A stretch of 64,000 nt of DNA from Hyphomicrobiales bacterium (GTDB lineage Bacteria > Pseudomonadota > Alphaproteobacteria > Rhizobiales > Rhizobiaceae): contig UCKU01000007.1 of NCBI GenBank assembly GCA_900473185.1, positions 20,118-84,117 of the forward strand, given 5' to 3'. Positions within the stretch are counted from its first letter, which is position 1. Every line of letters begins with the position of its first letter. The notes beneath the pieces were generated by a model. That model saw nothing but the letters and a program-made list of their open reading frames with translations, had not been told where the DNA came from and ran no database searches. A program made the translations under genes and the position numbers. Of the stretch, positions 25,313-33,270 are shown piece by piece.

Positions 25313-28033
25313 TCAGGCGCTCCGCTTTCTGAGTGCCACAAGGGCAGCACCAACGAACACGATACCGAAACCGGCAAGGGCGATGAGGTTAGGCCAGAGT
25401 TCGGCAAGGCCGAGACCCTTTGTGATGACGCCGACGCTCAGGGGCTGGTACCAGGCCGAGGGAAAGAGCAGCCCCATGAACCGCCCGCCCCCAGAGAGCG
25501 ACGAGACCGGCACCAGCAGACCGGAAAAATTCACGGCCGGGACGACCGCAACGATCGCCGTCGCGAAGATCGCTGCCACCTGGCTGCGCACGAAGCTCGA
25601 AACGAAGAGACCGAAGGCCGTCGTCGCGAGGATATAGAGGATAGAGCTCGCCGCAAGCAGACCGATGGAGCCCTTGATCGGTACGCCAAAGACGAGGCGC
25701 ATCATCAGCACCAGCATCAGGAAACTGACGAAGGCGATCGCCACATAGGGAAGCTGCTTGCCGAGCAGGAATTCGATACGTGTGACCGGCGTCGCCTGAA
25801 AATTGGCAATCGAACCGGTCTCCTTCTCCTTGACGATGCCGAGCGCGGTCATGATCGCCGGGATCAATACGAGCATCAGCATGATGACGCTCGGCACGAT
25901 CGCATTGGCGCTCTTGAAATCCTGATTATAGCGGAAGCGGCTTTCGACATCGACGGGATAGGGCTGTTCGAAGCGGCCCGAGTGGCGCGCCGAAACATCA
26001 GCGAGATAGGAGGAGACGAGACCGGAAACATAACCGCGCGCTGTCTCGGCACGGAACGGCATCGCGCCGTCGAGCCATACGGAGACCTCCGGCGCCTCCT
26101 GCCGCAGCAGGTCGCGGCCGAAATCCGGCGGGATCTCGATGGCCACCATCAGCTCACCATCCTGCAGCCGATGCTGCAGCTCCTCGGTCGAGGCAATCGG
26201 CGGCTGCTCCTGGAAATAGCGCGAGCTCTGCAGGCTCTCCACCAGTTGCCGGCTTTCGGAAGATTGATCCTGATCGTAGACGGCGAAGGGCAAATGCTCG
26301 ACATCGAAGGAGATGCCATATCCGAAAGTGAGCATCAGCAGGACCGGCCCGAGCAGCGCAAAGACGAGCCGCGCCCGGTCGCGCAGGATTTCGATCGTCT
26401 CCCGCCGCGCATAGGCAAAGAGCCGGCGGGGGTCGAAGAGCCGCTTGGGCAGGGCGGTACCGCCGGCGAGCGCAGTGCCCCCGGCATCGGCGCCGGCGCC
26501 CTCGCCCATGCCCGCCTCGCTCAGCACCTCGATGAAGGTTTCCTCCAGCGTCGCCTTGCCCCGCTCGGCGCGCAGTTCGTCCGGGCTGCCGATCGCCAGC
26601 ACCTTGCCGGCATGCATCAGCGAGATGCGGTCACAGCGCTCGGCCTCGTTCATGAAATGCGTCGACAGGAAAATGGTGACGCCGTCGCGCCGCGATAGCG
26701 TTATCAGCGATCGCCAGAAGGCGTCGCGAGCCACCGGATCGACGCCGGACGTAGGCTCGTCGAGGATCAGCATTTCCGGCTTGTGGATGACGGCGGCCGC
26801 AAGCTGGAGACGCTGGCGAATGCCGAGCGGCAGGTCTTCCGGCCGCTGGTCGGCGAATTCGGCGAGATCATACTCGGTAAGCATCTCGCCGACGCGCCCG
26901 TCGATATCTGCCGCCGGCAAACCGAAAAGACGCGCATGCAGCCTGAGGTTCTGGCGAACGGTCAGCTCGCCATAGAGGGAAAATGCCTGCGACATGTAGC
27001 CGACGCGTTTGCGGGTCTCGATATCGTCGGCCTTCAGCGGCTGGCCGAAGAGCTTTGCGACACCCTCGCTTGCCGGCAATAGCCCCGTCAGCATCTTCAT
27101 CGTCGTGCTCTTGCCGCTGCCGTTCGAACCGAGGAAGCCGAAGATCTCGCCCTTCGCAATACGGAAACTGACATGATCGACCGCGACGAAATCGCCGAAG
27201 CGGCATGTCAGGTCCTCCGCCTCGATTGCCGGCGGTCCGTCGACGATCACGCGCGGCGTGACGGTCAGCGGGCTGCGATCCAGCTTGCCGGTATTCGGCA
27301 TCAGCGCCGTGAAGGCCGCCTCCAGGGTCTGCTGCTGGGCCTGTCGCATGATATCGCCGGGGCTGCCGGCAGCGATCAGCCTGCCCGCGTGCAACGCAGC
27401 AAGCCAGTCGAAGCGTTCGGCCTCCTCCATATAGGCGGTCGCGACGATCACGCTCATCTGCGGCCGCCGCTCACGAATGTGATCGACGAGCTCCCAGAAC
27501 TGTCGCCGCGAGAGCGGATCGATGCCGGTCGTCGGTTCGTCGAGGATTAGCAGATCGGGATCATGCAGGAGCGAAGCGCAGATGCCGAGCTTCTGCCTCA
27601 TGCCCCCCGAAAGCTTGCCGGCGGGCCGATCACGAAAGGGCAGCAAGCCGGTCATTCGCAATAGTTCATCCATGCGAGCACGCCGCTGCGGAGCGTCCTG
27701 GCCGAAGAGACGGCCGAAGAAATCGAGGTTTTCCGCGACGCTCAACGTCGGATAGAGATTGCGTCCGAGGCCCTGCGGCATGAAGGCTAGGTGGGCACGG
27801 GCGTCGCGACGATGGCGCCAATCGGCCATGTCGCCGCCAAGCACCTCGACATGCCCGTGCTGGATGCGGGTAATACCCGCCGCAAGACCGAGCAGCGTCG
27901 ATTTGCCGACGCCATCGGGGCCGATCAGTCCGGCCATGCATCCGGCGGGAACGGCGAGCTCGACACCATCGAGCGCGGCAATCCGGCCGTAACGATGCGT
28001 CACGCCCGTGAAGCGAACGGTCGGTTCGCTCAT
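25313..28033 (-). CDS. rbbA: RbbA-like fusion: two ABC ATPases plus ABC-2 permease
   Basis: A 906-residue fusion. First ATPase at about 1-230 (Walker A GPDGVGKST, signature LSGGMRQKLG), second at about 260-490 (GSNGSGKST, then LPLGIRQRLQL in place of a normal LSGGQ), and an ABC-2 membrane domain from about 540 to the end. E. coli RbbA/YhiH has this layout and was described as a ribosome-associated ATPase; here the neighbours suggest membrane export. Four-base overlap with hlyD. Confidence 0.9.
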   Translation of the reverse strand: MSEPTVRFTGVTHRYGRIAALDGVELAVPAGCMAGLIGPDGVGKSTLLGLAAGITRIQHGHVEVLGGDMADWRHRRDARAHLAFMPQGLGRNLYPTLSVAENLDFFGRLFGQDAPQRRARMDELLRMTGLLPFRDRPAGKLSGGMRQKLGICASLLHDPDLLILDEPTTGIDPLSRRQFWELVDHIRERRPQMSVIVATAYMEEAERFDWLAALHAGRLIAAGSPGDIMRQAQQQTLEAAFTALMPNTGKLDRSPLTVTPRVIVDGPPAIEAEDLTCRFGDFVAVDHVSFRIAKGEIFGFLGSNGSGKSTTMKMLTGLLPASEGVAKLFGQPLKADDIETRKRVGYMSQAFSLYGELTVRQNLRLHARLFGLPAADIDGRVGEMLTEYDLAEFADQRPEDLPLGIRQRLQLAAAVIHKPEMLILDEPTSGVDPVARDAFWRSLITLSRRDGVTIFLSTHFMNEAERCDRISLMHAGKVLAIGSPDELRAERGKATLEETFIEVLSEAGMGEGAGADAGGTALAGGTALPKRLFDPRRLFAYARRETIEILRDRARLVFALLGPVLLMLTFGYGISFDVEHLPFAVYDQDQSSESRQLVESLQSSRYFQEQPPIASTEELQHRLQDGELMVAIEIPPDFGRDLLRQEAPEVSVWLDGAMPFRAETARGYVSGLVSSYLADVSARHSGRFEQPYPVDVESRFRYNQDFKSANAIVPSVIMLMLVLIPAIMTALGIVKEKETGSIANFQATPVTRIEFLLGKQLPYVAIAFVSFLMLVLMMRLVFGVPIKGSIGLLAASSILYILATTAFGLFVSSFVRSQVAAIFATAIVAVVPAVNFSGLLVPVSSLSGGGRFMGLLFPSAWYQPLSVGVITKGLGLAELWPNLIALAGFGIVFVGAALVALRKRSA

Positions 28034-29058
28034 TGCGGCAGCTTCACTTGCAGCTCGGCCGGCCAGGCCGACTTGGGATCGGTGCGCACATAGCCGATCC
28101 CCCTCACACCTGTCTTGACGCGCGATTCATAGTCCTTGAGCAGATCGGGGGCGATCTTCAGCTTCACGCGGAAGACCAGCTTCTCACGCTCGTCCCGTGT
28201 CTCGACGGTCTTCGGTGTGAACTGTGCCTGCGAAGAGACGAAGGAGACCGTCGCCGGCACGACATATTGCGGCGCCGGATCGAGGATGATGCGCGCCTCG
28301 TCGCCGATCGCCAAGGTGCCGGCTGCACGGGCAGGCAGGAAGATCGTCATCGACACGTCGGAGAGATCGAGCAGCGTGGCAACCGGCGCACCGGCGGCAA
28401 CGACCTCGCCTGTCTGCGCGAGCTTGTATTCGACACGGCCCCGGCGCGGCGCCTTCAGCACAGCATCGTCGAGTAGAGTTTGAATGCGCACCACTTCCGC
28501 CTGCGCCGCTTCCGTTGCCGCTTCCGCTTCGTCGCGGCTCGCGAGCGCTGCCCTTTGTGCAGCTTCGGCAACGCTCAGCTGGCTGCGGCGCAATTCCAGC
28601 TGCTGCATCGTGCCGCTGCCCGTGTTGCTCATCGATTGCGCGCGTTCGAATTCCTGCTTGGCGAGTGTCAGCTCGCTTTGGCGCTGGGCAATCGAGGCCT
28701 CGGCTTCGACCTGGCTCGTCTCGCTGCGGCGAACCTGGGCCTTGGCGCCAGCAAGCTGGGCATCGAGATCAGCCGTATCGATCCGGGCGATCGGCGCGCC
28801 CGCATCGACGATCTGGCCTTCATCAACGAGTACATCGGCAAGCCGGCCAGCGAATTTCGCCGAAATCAGCACCTGCTGGGCCTCAATGCGGCCATTGGAC
28901 ATGGAGACATTTTCGGGCAGTCCTCGGCCGGTCATCTTGTTCCAGAGGGCCTCGAAACGAGCCGAAAAGACCGAGGAGCGATCCTGCGCAAGAACCGGCT
29001 GACCGAGGCCAAGGAGAAAGGCGGCGGAAACCAGGATACAAAGCTGATGCTTTCTCAA
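28030..29058 (-). CDS. HlyD-family periplasmic adaptor (YhiI-like)
   Basis: Membrane-fusion adaptor of 342 residues: signal or anchor (about 5-25), then biotinyl-lipoyl-like domain (GRIEAQQVLISAKFAGRLADVLVDEGQ), coiled-coil hairpin, and beta barrel. I prefer the TTG at 29058: TGGAGG stands eight bases upstream, it opens directly on the signal helix, and the Fnr-like box at 29135 would give a 42-base leader. An ATG at 29091 is the alternative. Joins the inner-membrane exporter to an outer-membrane channel. Confidence 0.78.
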   Translation of the reverse strand: MRKHQLCILVSAAFLLGLGQPVLAQDRSSVFSARFEALWNKMTGRGLPENVSMSNGRIEAQQVLISAKFAGRLADVLVDEGQIVDAGAPIARIDTADLDAQLAGAKAQVRRSETSQVEAEASIAQRQSELTLAKQEFERAQSMSNTGSGTMQQLELRRSQLSVAEAAQRAALASRDEAEAATEAAQAEVVRIQTLLDDAVLKAPRRGRVEYKLAQTGEVVAAGAPVATLLDLSDVSMTIFLPARAAGTLAIGDEARIILDPAPQYVVPATVSFVSSQAQFTPKTVETRDEREKLVFRVKLKIAPDLLKDYESRVKTGVRGIGYVRTDPKSAWPAELQVKLPQ

Positions 29059-29134
29059 TTGCGGAGCCTCCAATCGAACCGGTGCGGACATTGCCGATGT
29101 TCGTCCTTCTATTGGCAATCCCGTTCGCCATCCT

Positions 29135-29148
29135 TGACATATGTCATG
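29135..29148. promoter_or_regulatory. Fnr/FixK-type box between hlyD and adh
   Basis: TTGACATATGTCAT, one base from a perfect TTGAC/GTCAA palindrome. It fits class-II spacing for the hlyD-rbbA operon; toward adh the leader would be about 100 bases. Confidence 0.6.
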
Positions 29149-29284
29149 AAGGATACGGCAAGCATCTCTAGCGGTCGCGCCCCGACCTGCGACGCCGGAC
29201 GCTTGTATTTTGCGATGGATCAATGCGCAGGTGGGCGCCCTCTTCATCATCACCCCGGACAATCATCGCGAAAGGATAGAGATC

Positions 29285-30340
29285 ATGACGGGCAAGATGA
29301 TGAAGGCGGCGGTGGTGCGTGAATTCGGCAGGCCGCTTGTAATCGAATGCGTGCCGGTGCCAGTTCCCGGACCGGGCGAAATCCTGGTGAAGGTGGTCGC
29401 CTGTGGCGTCTGCCATACCGACCTGCATGCAGCCGACGGCGACTGGCCCGTCAAGCCGACGCCGCCCTTCATTCCAGGCCACGAAGCGGCAGGCGTCGTT
29501 GCCGCCCTCGGCCCCGGCGTCACCGAATTCAAGGAAGGCGATGCCGTCGGCGTCGCCTGGCTGCACGACGCCTGCCTGCGCTGCGAATATTGCGAGACCG
29601 GCTGGGAAACGCTTTGCGAACACCAGCACAATTCCGGCTACAGTTGCGATGGCGGCTTTGCCGAATATGTCATCGCCTCTGCAGCCTTTGCCGCACGCCT
29701 TCCCGATGACGTCAATTTCGCCGAGATCGCGCCGATCCTCTGCGCCGGGGTTACGACTTACAAAGGTCTCAGGGAAACCGAAGCCCGGCCCGGCGAATGG
29801 GTAGCGATCTCGGGCGTCGGCGGCCTTGGCCATGTTGCGATCCAATATGCCAAGGCGATGGGCCTCAAGGTGGTCGCCCTCGATATCGCCGCCGCCAAGC
29901 TCGACCTCGCTCGGGAGGTTGGCGCCGATCTTGCGCTCAACGCGCTTTCCGAAGACGTGGTCGAACAGGTGTTGAAGGCGACGAGCGGCGGCGCACATGG
30001 CGTGCTCGTTACCGCCGTCTCCCCACCGGCTTTCTCGCAGGCGCTCTCCATGGTGCGCCGGAAGGGCACCGTCAGCCTTGTCGGGCTGCCGCCGGGCAAC
30101 TTCCCGACGCCGATCTTCGATGTCGTGCTGAAGCGCATCACCGTGCGCGGCTCAATCGTCGGCACGCGCCGCGATCTCGACGAAGCGCTTGCCTTTGCCG
30201 CCGACGGCCGCGTCCGGGCCGAGATCACCAGGGCGCCGCTCGACGATATCAATGATATCTTTGCCGGCCTGAAAGCGGGAACCATCGAAGGTCGGATGGT
30301 GCTGGATATCGCCGAAGAGAAACCGGCGCGGACGGCATGA
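29285..30340 (+). CDS. Zinc-dependent alcohol dehydrogenase
   Basis: Medium-chain dehydrogenase of 351 residues (AdhP/AdhA type), NAD-dependent interconversion of alcohols and aldehydes. Catalytic zinc ligands CGVCHTD and GHEA, the structural-zinc cysteines CLRCEYCETGWETLC, and the Rossmann motif GVGGLGHVAIQYAKAMG are all present. ATG at 29285 follows AAAGGA. It could reoxidise NADH fermentatively when oxygen is low, in keeping with its neighbours. Confidence 0.93.
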   Translation: MTGKMMKAAVVREFGRPLVIECVPVPVPGPGEILVKVVACGVCHTDLHAADGDWPVKPTPPFIPGHEAAGVVAALGPGVTEFKEGDAVGVAWLHDACLRCEYCETGWETLCEHQHNSGYSCDGGFAEYVIASAAFAARLPDDVNFAEIAPILCAGVTTYKGLRETEARPGEWVAISGVGGLGHVAIQYAKAMGLKVVALDIAAAKLDLAREVGADLALNALSEDVVEQVLKATSGGAHGVLVTAVSPPAFSQALSMVRRKGTVSLVGLPPGNFPTPIFDVVLKRITVRGSIVGTRRDLDEALAFAADGRVRAEITRAPLDDINDIFAGLKAGTIEGRMVLDIAEEKPARTA

Positions 30341-30355
30341 GAACTGGACTGTAAG

Positions 30356-30422
30356 CCAGAAGGGGAAACTGCCGGTGCCGGCTCTCCTGCCCACCGTGGG
30401 AGCTGGTGCCGTCCCTTCTGGC
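30356..30422 (+). repeat. Large inverted repeat between adh and cbpA
   Basis: CCAGAAGGG and CCCTTCTGG flank about 48 bases that hold further pairing (GCCGG and GGTGCC segments). No T run follows. It may be a terminator remnant or a structured leader; the rest of the 193-base gap shows no Fnr box, only a half-site near 30480. Confidence 0.45.
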
Positions 30423-30533
30423 CAGGCCGAATGACAGGACGCTGGCCTCGTCCCCTCCCCGACGTCGGACCGGCAACCTATATCAAGGCGGATTCCAGTC
30501 CGCAGTATTCGCTGCCCTTACACGGAGACATGT

Positions 30534-31460
30534 ATGAGCCAAGATCCATACGAGCTTCTGGGCGTGAAACGGGATGCCACCCAGAAGGAAATTCAGGGGG
30601 CATTCCGCAAGCTTGCCAAGAAGCTCCACCCCGACCTGAACCCCGGCGACAAGAAGGCCGAGGCGAAGTTCAAAGAGATTTCTGCCGCCTATGAAATCCT
30701 GAGCGATGAGGAGAAGCGCGGTCGCTTCGATCGTGGCGAGATCGACATCACCGGAGCCGAACAGGCGCCCCGCAGCTATTATCGCGACTATGCCTCCTCG
30801 GCCGGGCCGGGCGGCGCCTATCACAACGGCGCCGGCTTTGCCGATTTCGGAGACGCCGACGATCTCTTCGCAAGCTTCTTCTCGCGCCGGGCTGGCGGCG
30901 GAAGTGGCGGCGGCCAGTTCCGCGCAAAAGGCCAGGACCGACGCTTTTCGATGGAGGTGGATTTCCTCGATGCCGTGAACGGCACGCAGAGCCAGGTGAG
31001 GCTGTCGGACGGGCCGGCGCTCGACGTCAAGATTCCGCCCGGCACGCGTGACGGCCAGACGCTGCGCCTGCGCGGCAAGGGAGAACCAGGCTTCGGCGGC
31101 GGGCCGGCCGGCGATGCGCTGATCGACGTCCATGTGCGCCCGCACCGTTTCTTCACCCGCGACGGCGACGACATCCGCCTCGATCTGCCGATCACGTTGA
31201 AAGAAGCGGTACTCGGCGGAAAGGTGCGCGTGCCGACGCCCTCGGGGCCGGTCAACCTGACGCTGCCGGCGAACTCCAGCAGCGGCAAGGTGCTGCGCCT
31301 CAAGGGCAAGGGAGTTGCCAAGCGCGGCGGCGACGCGGGTGACGTCTATGTGACGCTGAAGATCCTGCTGCCCGAACAGCCTGACGAACAGCTGACCGCC
31401 TTCGCCAAGGACTGGGCGGCAGCCGACACACAGGATCCGAGAAAGAACATGGAGGCCTGA
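30534..31460 (+). CDS. cbpA: CbpA-type DnaJ co-chaperone
   Basis: DnaJ-like protein of 308 residues: J domain 1-70 with HPD (KKLHPDLNPGD), Gly-rich linker (about 85-125), and two C-terminal substrate domains. No zinc-finger cysteines, which makes it the CbpA class. In E. coli CbpA binds curved DNA and works with DnaK. ATG at 30534 follows GGAGA. cbpM starts two bases after the stop. Confidence 0.92.
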   Translation: MSQDPYELLGVKRDATQKEIQGAFRKLAKKLHPDLNPGDKKAEAKFKEISAAYEILSDEEKRGRFDRGEIDITGAEQAPRSYYRDYASSAGPGGAYHNGAGFADFGDADDLFASFFSRRAGGGSGGGQFRAKGQDRRFSMEVDFLDAVNGTQSQVRLSDGPALDVKIPPGTRDGQTLRLRGKGEPGFGGGPAGDALIDVHVRPHRFFTRDGDDIRLDLPITLKEAVLGGKVRVPTPSGPVNLTLPANSSSGKVLRLKGKGVAKRGGDAGDVYVTLKILLPEQPDEQLTAFAKDWAAADTQDPRKNMEA

Positions 31461-31462
31461 CC

Positions 31463-31792
31463 ATGGACGATCGCGAATTCCGTCTCTACCTTAAAATCGA
31501 CGTGACTGAACTCGATCTTTGGGTCGAGCAGGGCTGGCTTGCCCCCGATACTTCCGAGGGCCGGCGCCGGTTCCGAGATGCCGATCTTGCCCGCGCCCGC
31601 CTGATCCTCGACCTCACACGCCAAATGGGTGTCAACGAGGCCGGCGTCGACATCGTCATGGAGCTCGTCGACCAGCTCCACGGCATGCGCGGTGCGATGC
31701 GCAGGCTTGTCGTCGCAATCAACCGGCAGGAGGCCGAGATCCAGCAACGCCTGCTCGCCGCGCTCGAAGAGCTCGACGACAGCGGCCGCTGA
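31463..31792 (+). CDS. cbpM: CbpM, modulator of CbpA
   Basis: A 109-residue MerR-HTH-like protein (LDLWVEQGWLAP, RRRFRDADLARARLILDL). CbpM binds the J domain of CbpA and inhibits it; the two normally form an operon as here. A short coiled coil lies near the C-terminus. Confidence 0.88.
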   Translation: MDDREFRLYLKIDVTELDLWVEQGWLAPDTSEGRRRFRDADLARARLILDLTRQMGVNEAGVDIVMELVDQLHGMRGAMRRLVVAINRQEAEIQQRLLAALEELDDSGR

Positions 31793-31809
31793 TAGCTTCG
31801 TTACGGACT

Positions 31810-31823
31810 TTGACGGCGATCAA
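31810..31823 (+). promoter_or_regulatory. Fnr/FixK-type box, first of a near-identical pair
   Basis: TTGACGGCGATCAA, followed by GG. A class-II start would fall near 31858. No conventional gene starts within the next 250 bases; a 41-codon open frame from a TTG does. Confidence 0.7.
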
Positions 31824-31917
31824 GGTCAGGCTTTGCACGGCATGGAGAATGGCAGAGCGGGCAAGATAGCCCGCCTGTCCTGGCGGAGCAGCCTCTCCGC
31901 CCTGCCGGGAAACGTCG

Positions 31918-32040
31918 TTGCGCAGACTTCTATTGATTATCCTTCTTCTCATGATCGCCAGCGTATTCAGCATACTCTGGATCAAGCCGCAGGCCGACAG
32001 CGCGCGCCCTTCCGCTCCTCAGAACTCGGTGATCCAGTAG
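31918..32040 (+). CDS. Possible 40-residue membrane peptide
   Basis: TTG-initiated frame reading about (M)RRLLLIILLLMIASVFSI followed by LWIKPQADSARP and ending NSVIQ. This gives one strong membrane helix with a positive N-terminus and a polar tail, like the tiny subunits of respiratory complexes. GGGAA lies 6-7 bases upstream. An internal ATG near residue 12 is the alternative. Support comes only from topology, position after an Fnr box, and the weak ribosome site. Confidence 0.3.
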   Translation: MRRLLLIILLLMIASVFSILWIKPQADSARPSAPQNSVIQ

Positions 32041-32057
32041 CGGCCAATTCCTCAAAT

Positions 32058-32071
32058 TTGACGCCGATCAA
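32058..32071 (+). promoter_or_regulatory. Fnr/FixK-type box, second of a near-identical pair
   Basis: TTGACGCCGATCAA, again followed by GG; it differs from the box at 31810 by one base. Class-II start near 32106, 45-base leader to 32151. Confidence 0.78.
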
Positions 32072-32150
32072 GGCGCAAGGCCTTGAAAACGCGCAACAAC
32101 GACCATGCAGGATGTTCTATTCCACCAACGAAGCAGAGGACGAGGGGAAG

Positions 32151-33122
32151 ATGCCGGGAAACCTGTTCAGTTTCGTACTCCTCATGGGCCGCCGCCACCA
32201 GACCGCGATCGCGGCCCTTTCGATCCTCCTCTTTCTCGCCGGCACAGCGCCCCTGGAAGTCCAGAGACGCATCATCAATGCCGTGACGCAGGGTGCGCCC
32301 TATCCCGCCATCCTCCTCCTCGTCCTCGCCTATCTCGGCCTCGTACTGCTGGAAGGCCTGACCAAGCTGGCGCTGAACCTTTATCGCGGCTGGATCGGCG
32401 AAGTCGCGATCCGTTGGCTGCGCATGTCGGTGCTTGCCGTCTCGGAACGCTCGCGGCAGGCGCCGCTCGATGCGCTTGCCGAAGGCGTACAGCTCTCGAT
32501 CGTGCTCGCCGAAGCCGAACCCGTCGGCGGCTTCGTCGGCACCAGCTTTTCCGAGCCGCTGCTGCAGGCCGGCATCCTCGTTGCTGTCGGCGGCTACATG
32601 ATCTTCCTGCAGCCGCTGATGGCGTTTGCCGTCGCCGTCGTCTTTTTCCCGCAGGTGGGCTTCGTTCCCCTGATGCAATCGGCCATCAACCGCCGGGTGG
32701 CGAGCAAGATCAACGTCATGCGTCATGTCAGCGAAGGCATGGTCGAGCACGTAGTCACCAGCGAGACCTTGAATGCACAGAGCGACCGCGTCCAGACGCT
32801 CTTTTCGACCAATATGAGCATCTACAGGATCAAATTCACGATGAATTTCCTGATGAACCTGATGACGCAGCTCGGATATGCCGGCATCTTCGCGCTCGGC
32901 GGATATTACGTCGTCACCGGAAAGACCGAGATCGGTACCGTCGTCGCCTTCATCTCCGGTCTTTCCAAGATAACCGACCCGTGGGGCGCCCTGGTCGACT
33001 GGTACCGTGACCTGAAGGTCACGCAGGTCAAATACGCCATGATCCGCGATGCGAGCATCGATGCCGCTGCCTTGCAGGACGCTGGCCCGCCGCAGATGGA
33101 AGAGCCCGCGCTGGTACCGTGA
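32151..33122 (+). CDS. ABC transporter membrane domain without ATPase
   Basis: A 323-residue protein shaped like the membrane half of a type-1 ABC exporter (about six helices; ETLNAQSDRVQTLF and GALVDWYRDLKVTQVKYAMI resemble the connection to the nucleotide domain). It stops where the ATPase should begin. No ATPase gene is adjacent. GAGGGG six bases before the ATG at 32151 supports the start. Function unknown; it may be a regulatory or redox membrane protein, or need a distant ATPase. Confidence 0.7.
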   Translation: MPGNLFSFVLLMGRRHQTAIAALSILLFLAGTAPLEVQRRIINAVTQGAPYPAILLLVLAYLGLVLLEGLTKLALNLYRGWIGEVAIRWLRMSVLAVSERSRQAPLDALAEGVQLSIVLAEAEPVGGFVGTSFSEPLLQAGILVAVGGYMIFLQPLMAFAVAVVFFPQVGFVPLMQSAINRRVASKINVMRHVSEGMVEHVVTSETLNAQSDRVQTLFSTNMSIYRIKFTMNFLMNLMTQLGYAGIFALGGYYVVTGKTEIGTVVAFISGLSKITDPWGALVDWYRDLKVTQVKYAMIRDASIDAAALQDAGPPQMEEPALVP

Positions 33123-33270
33123 GGAACGGAACTGGCGGCCGCCCGTTCGAATGTCCGAACAGGTCATCGCACGTCATTTCCGCACTCAGGTTTGGAGGGA
33201 ACGTGGAAACCGCGCCAGATGGCTGACGCGGTCTATGCCGTAGCGGATTTCATCGGGCCGCGGCGGACGA

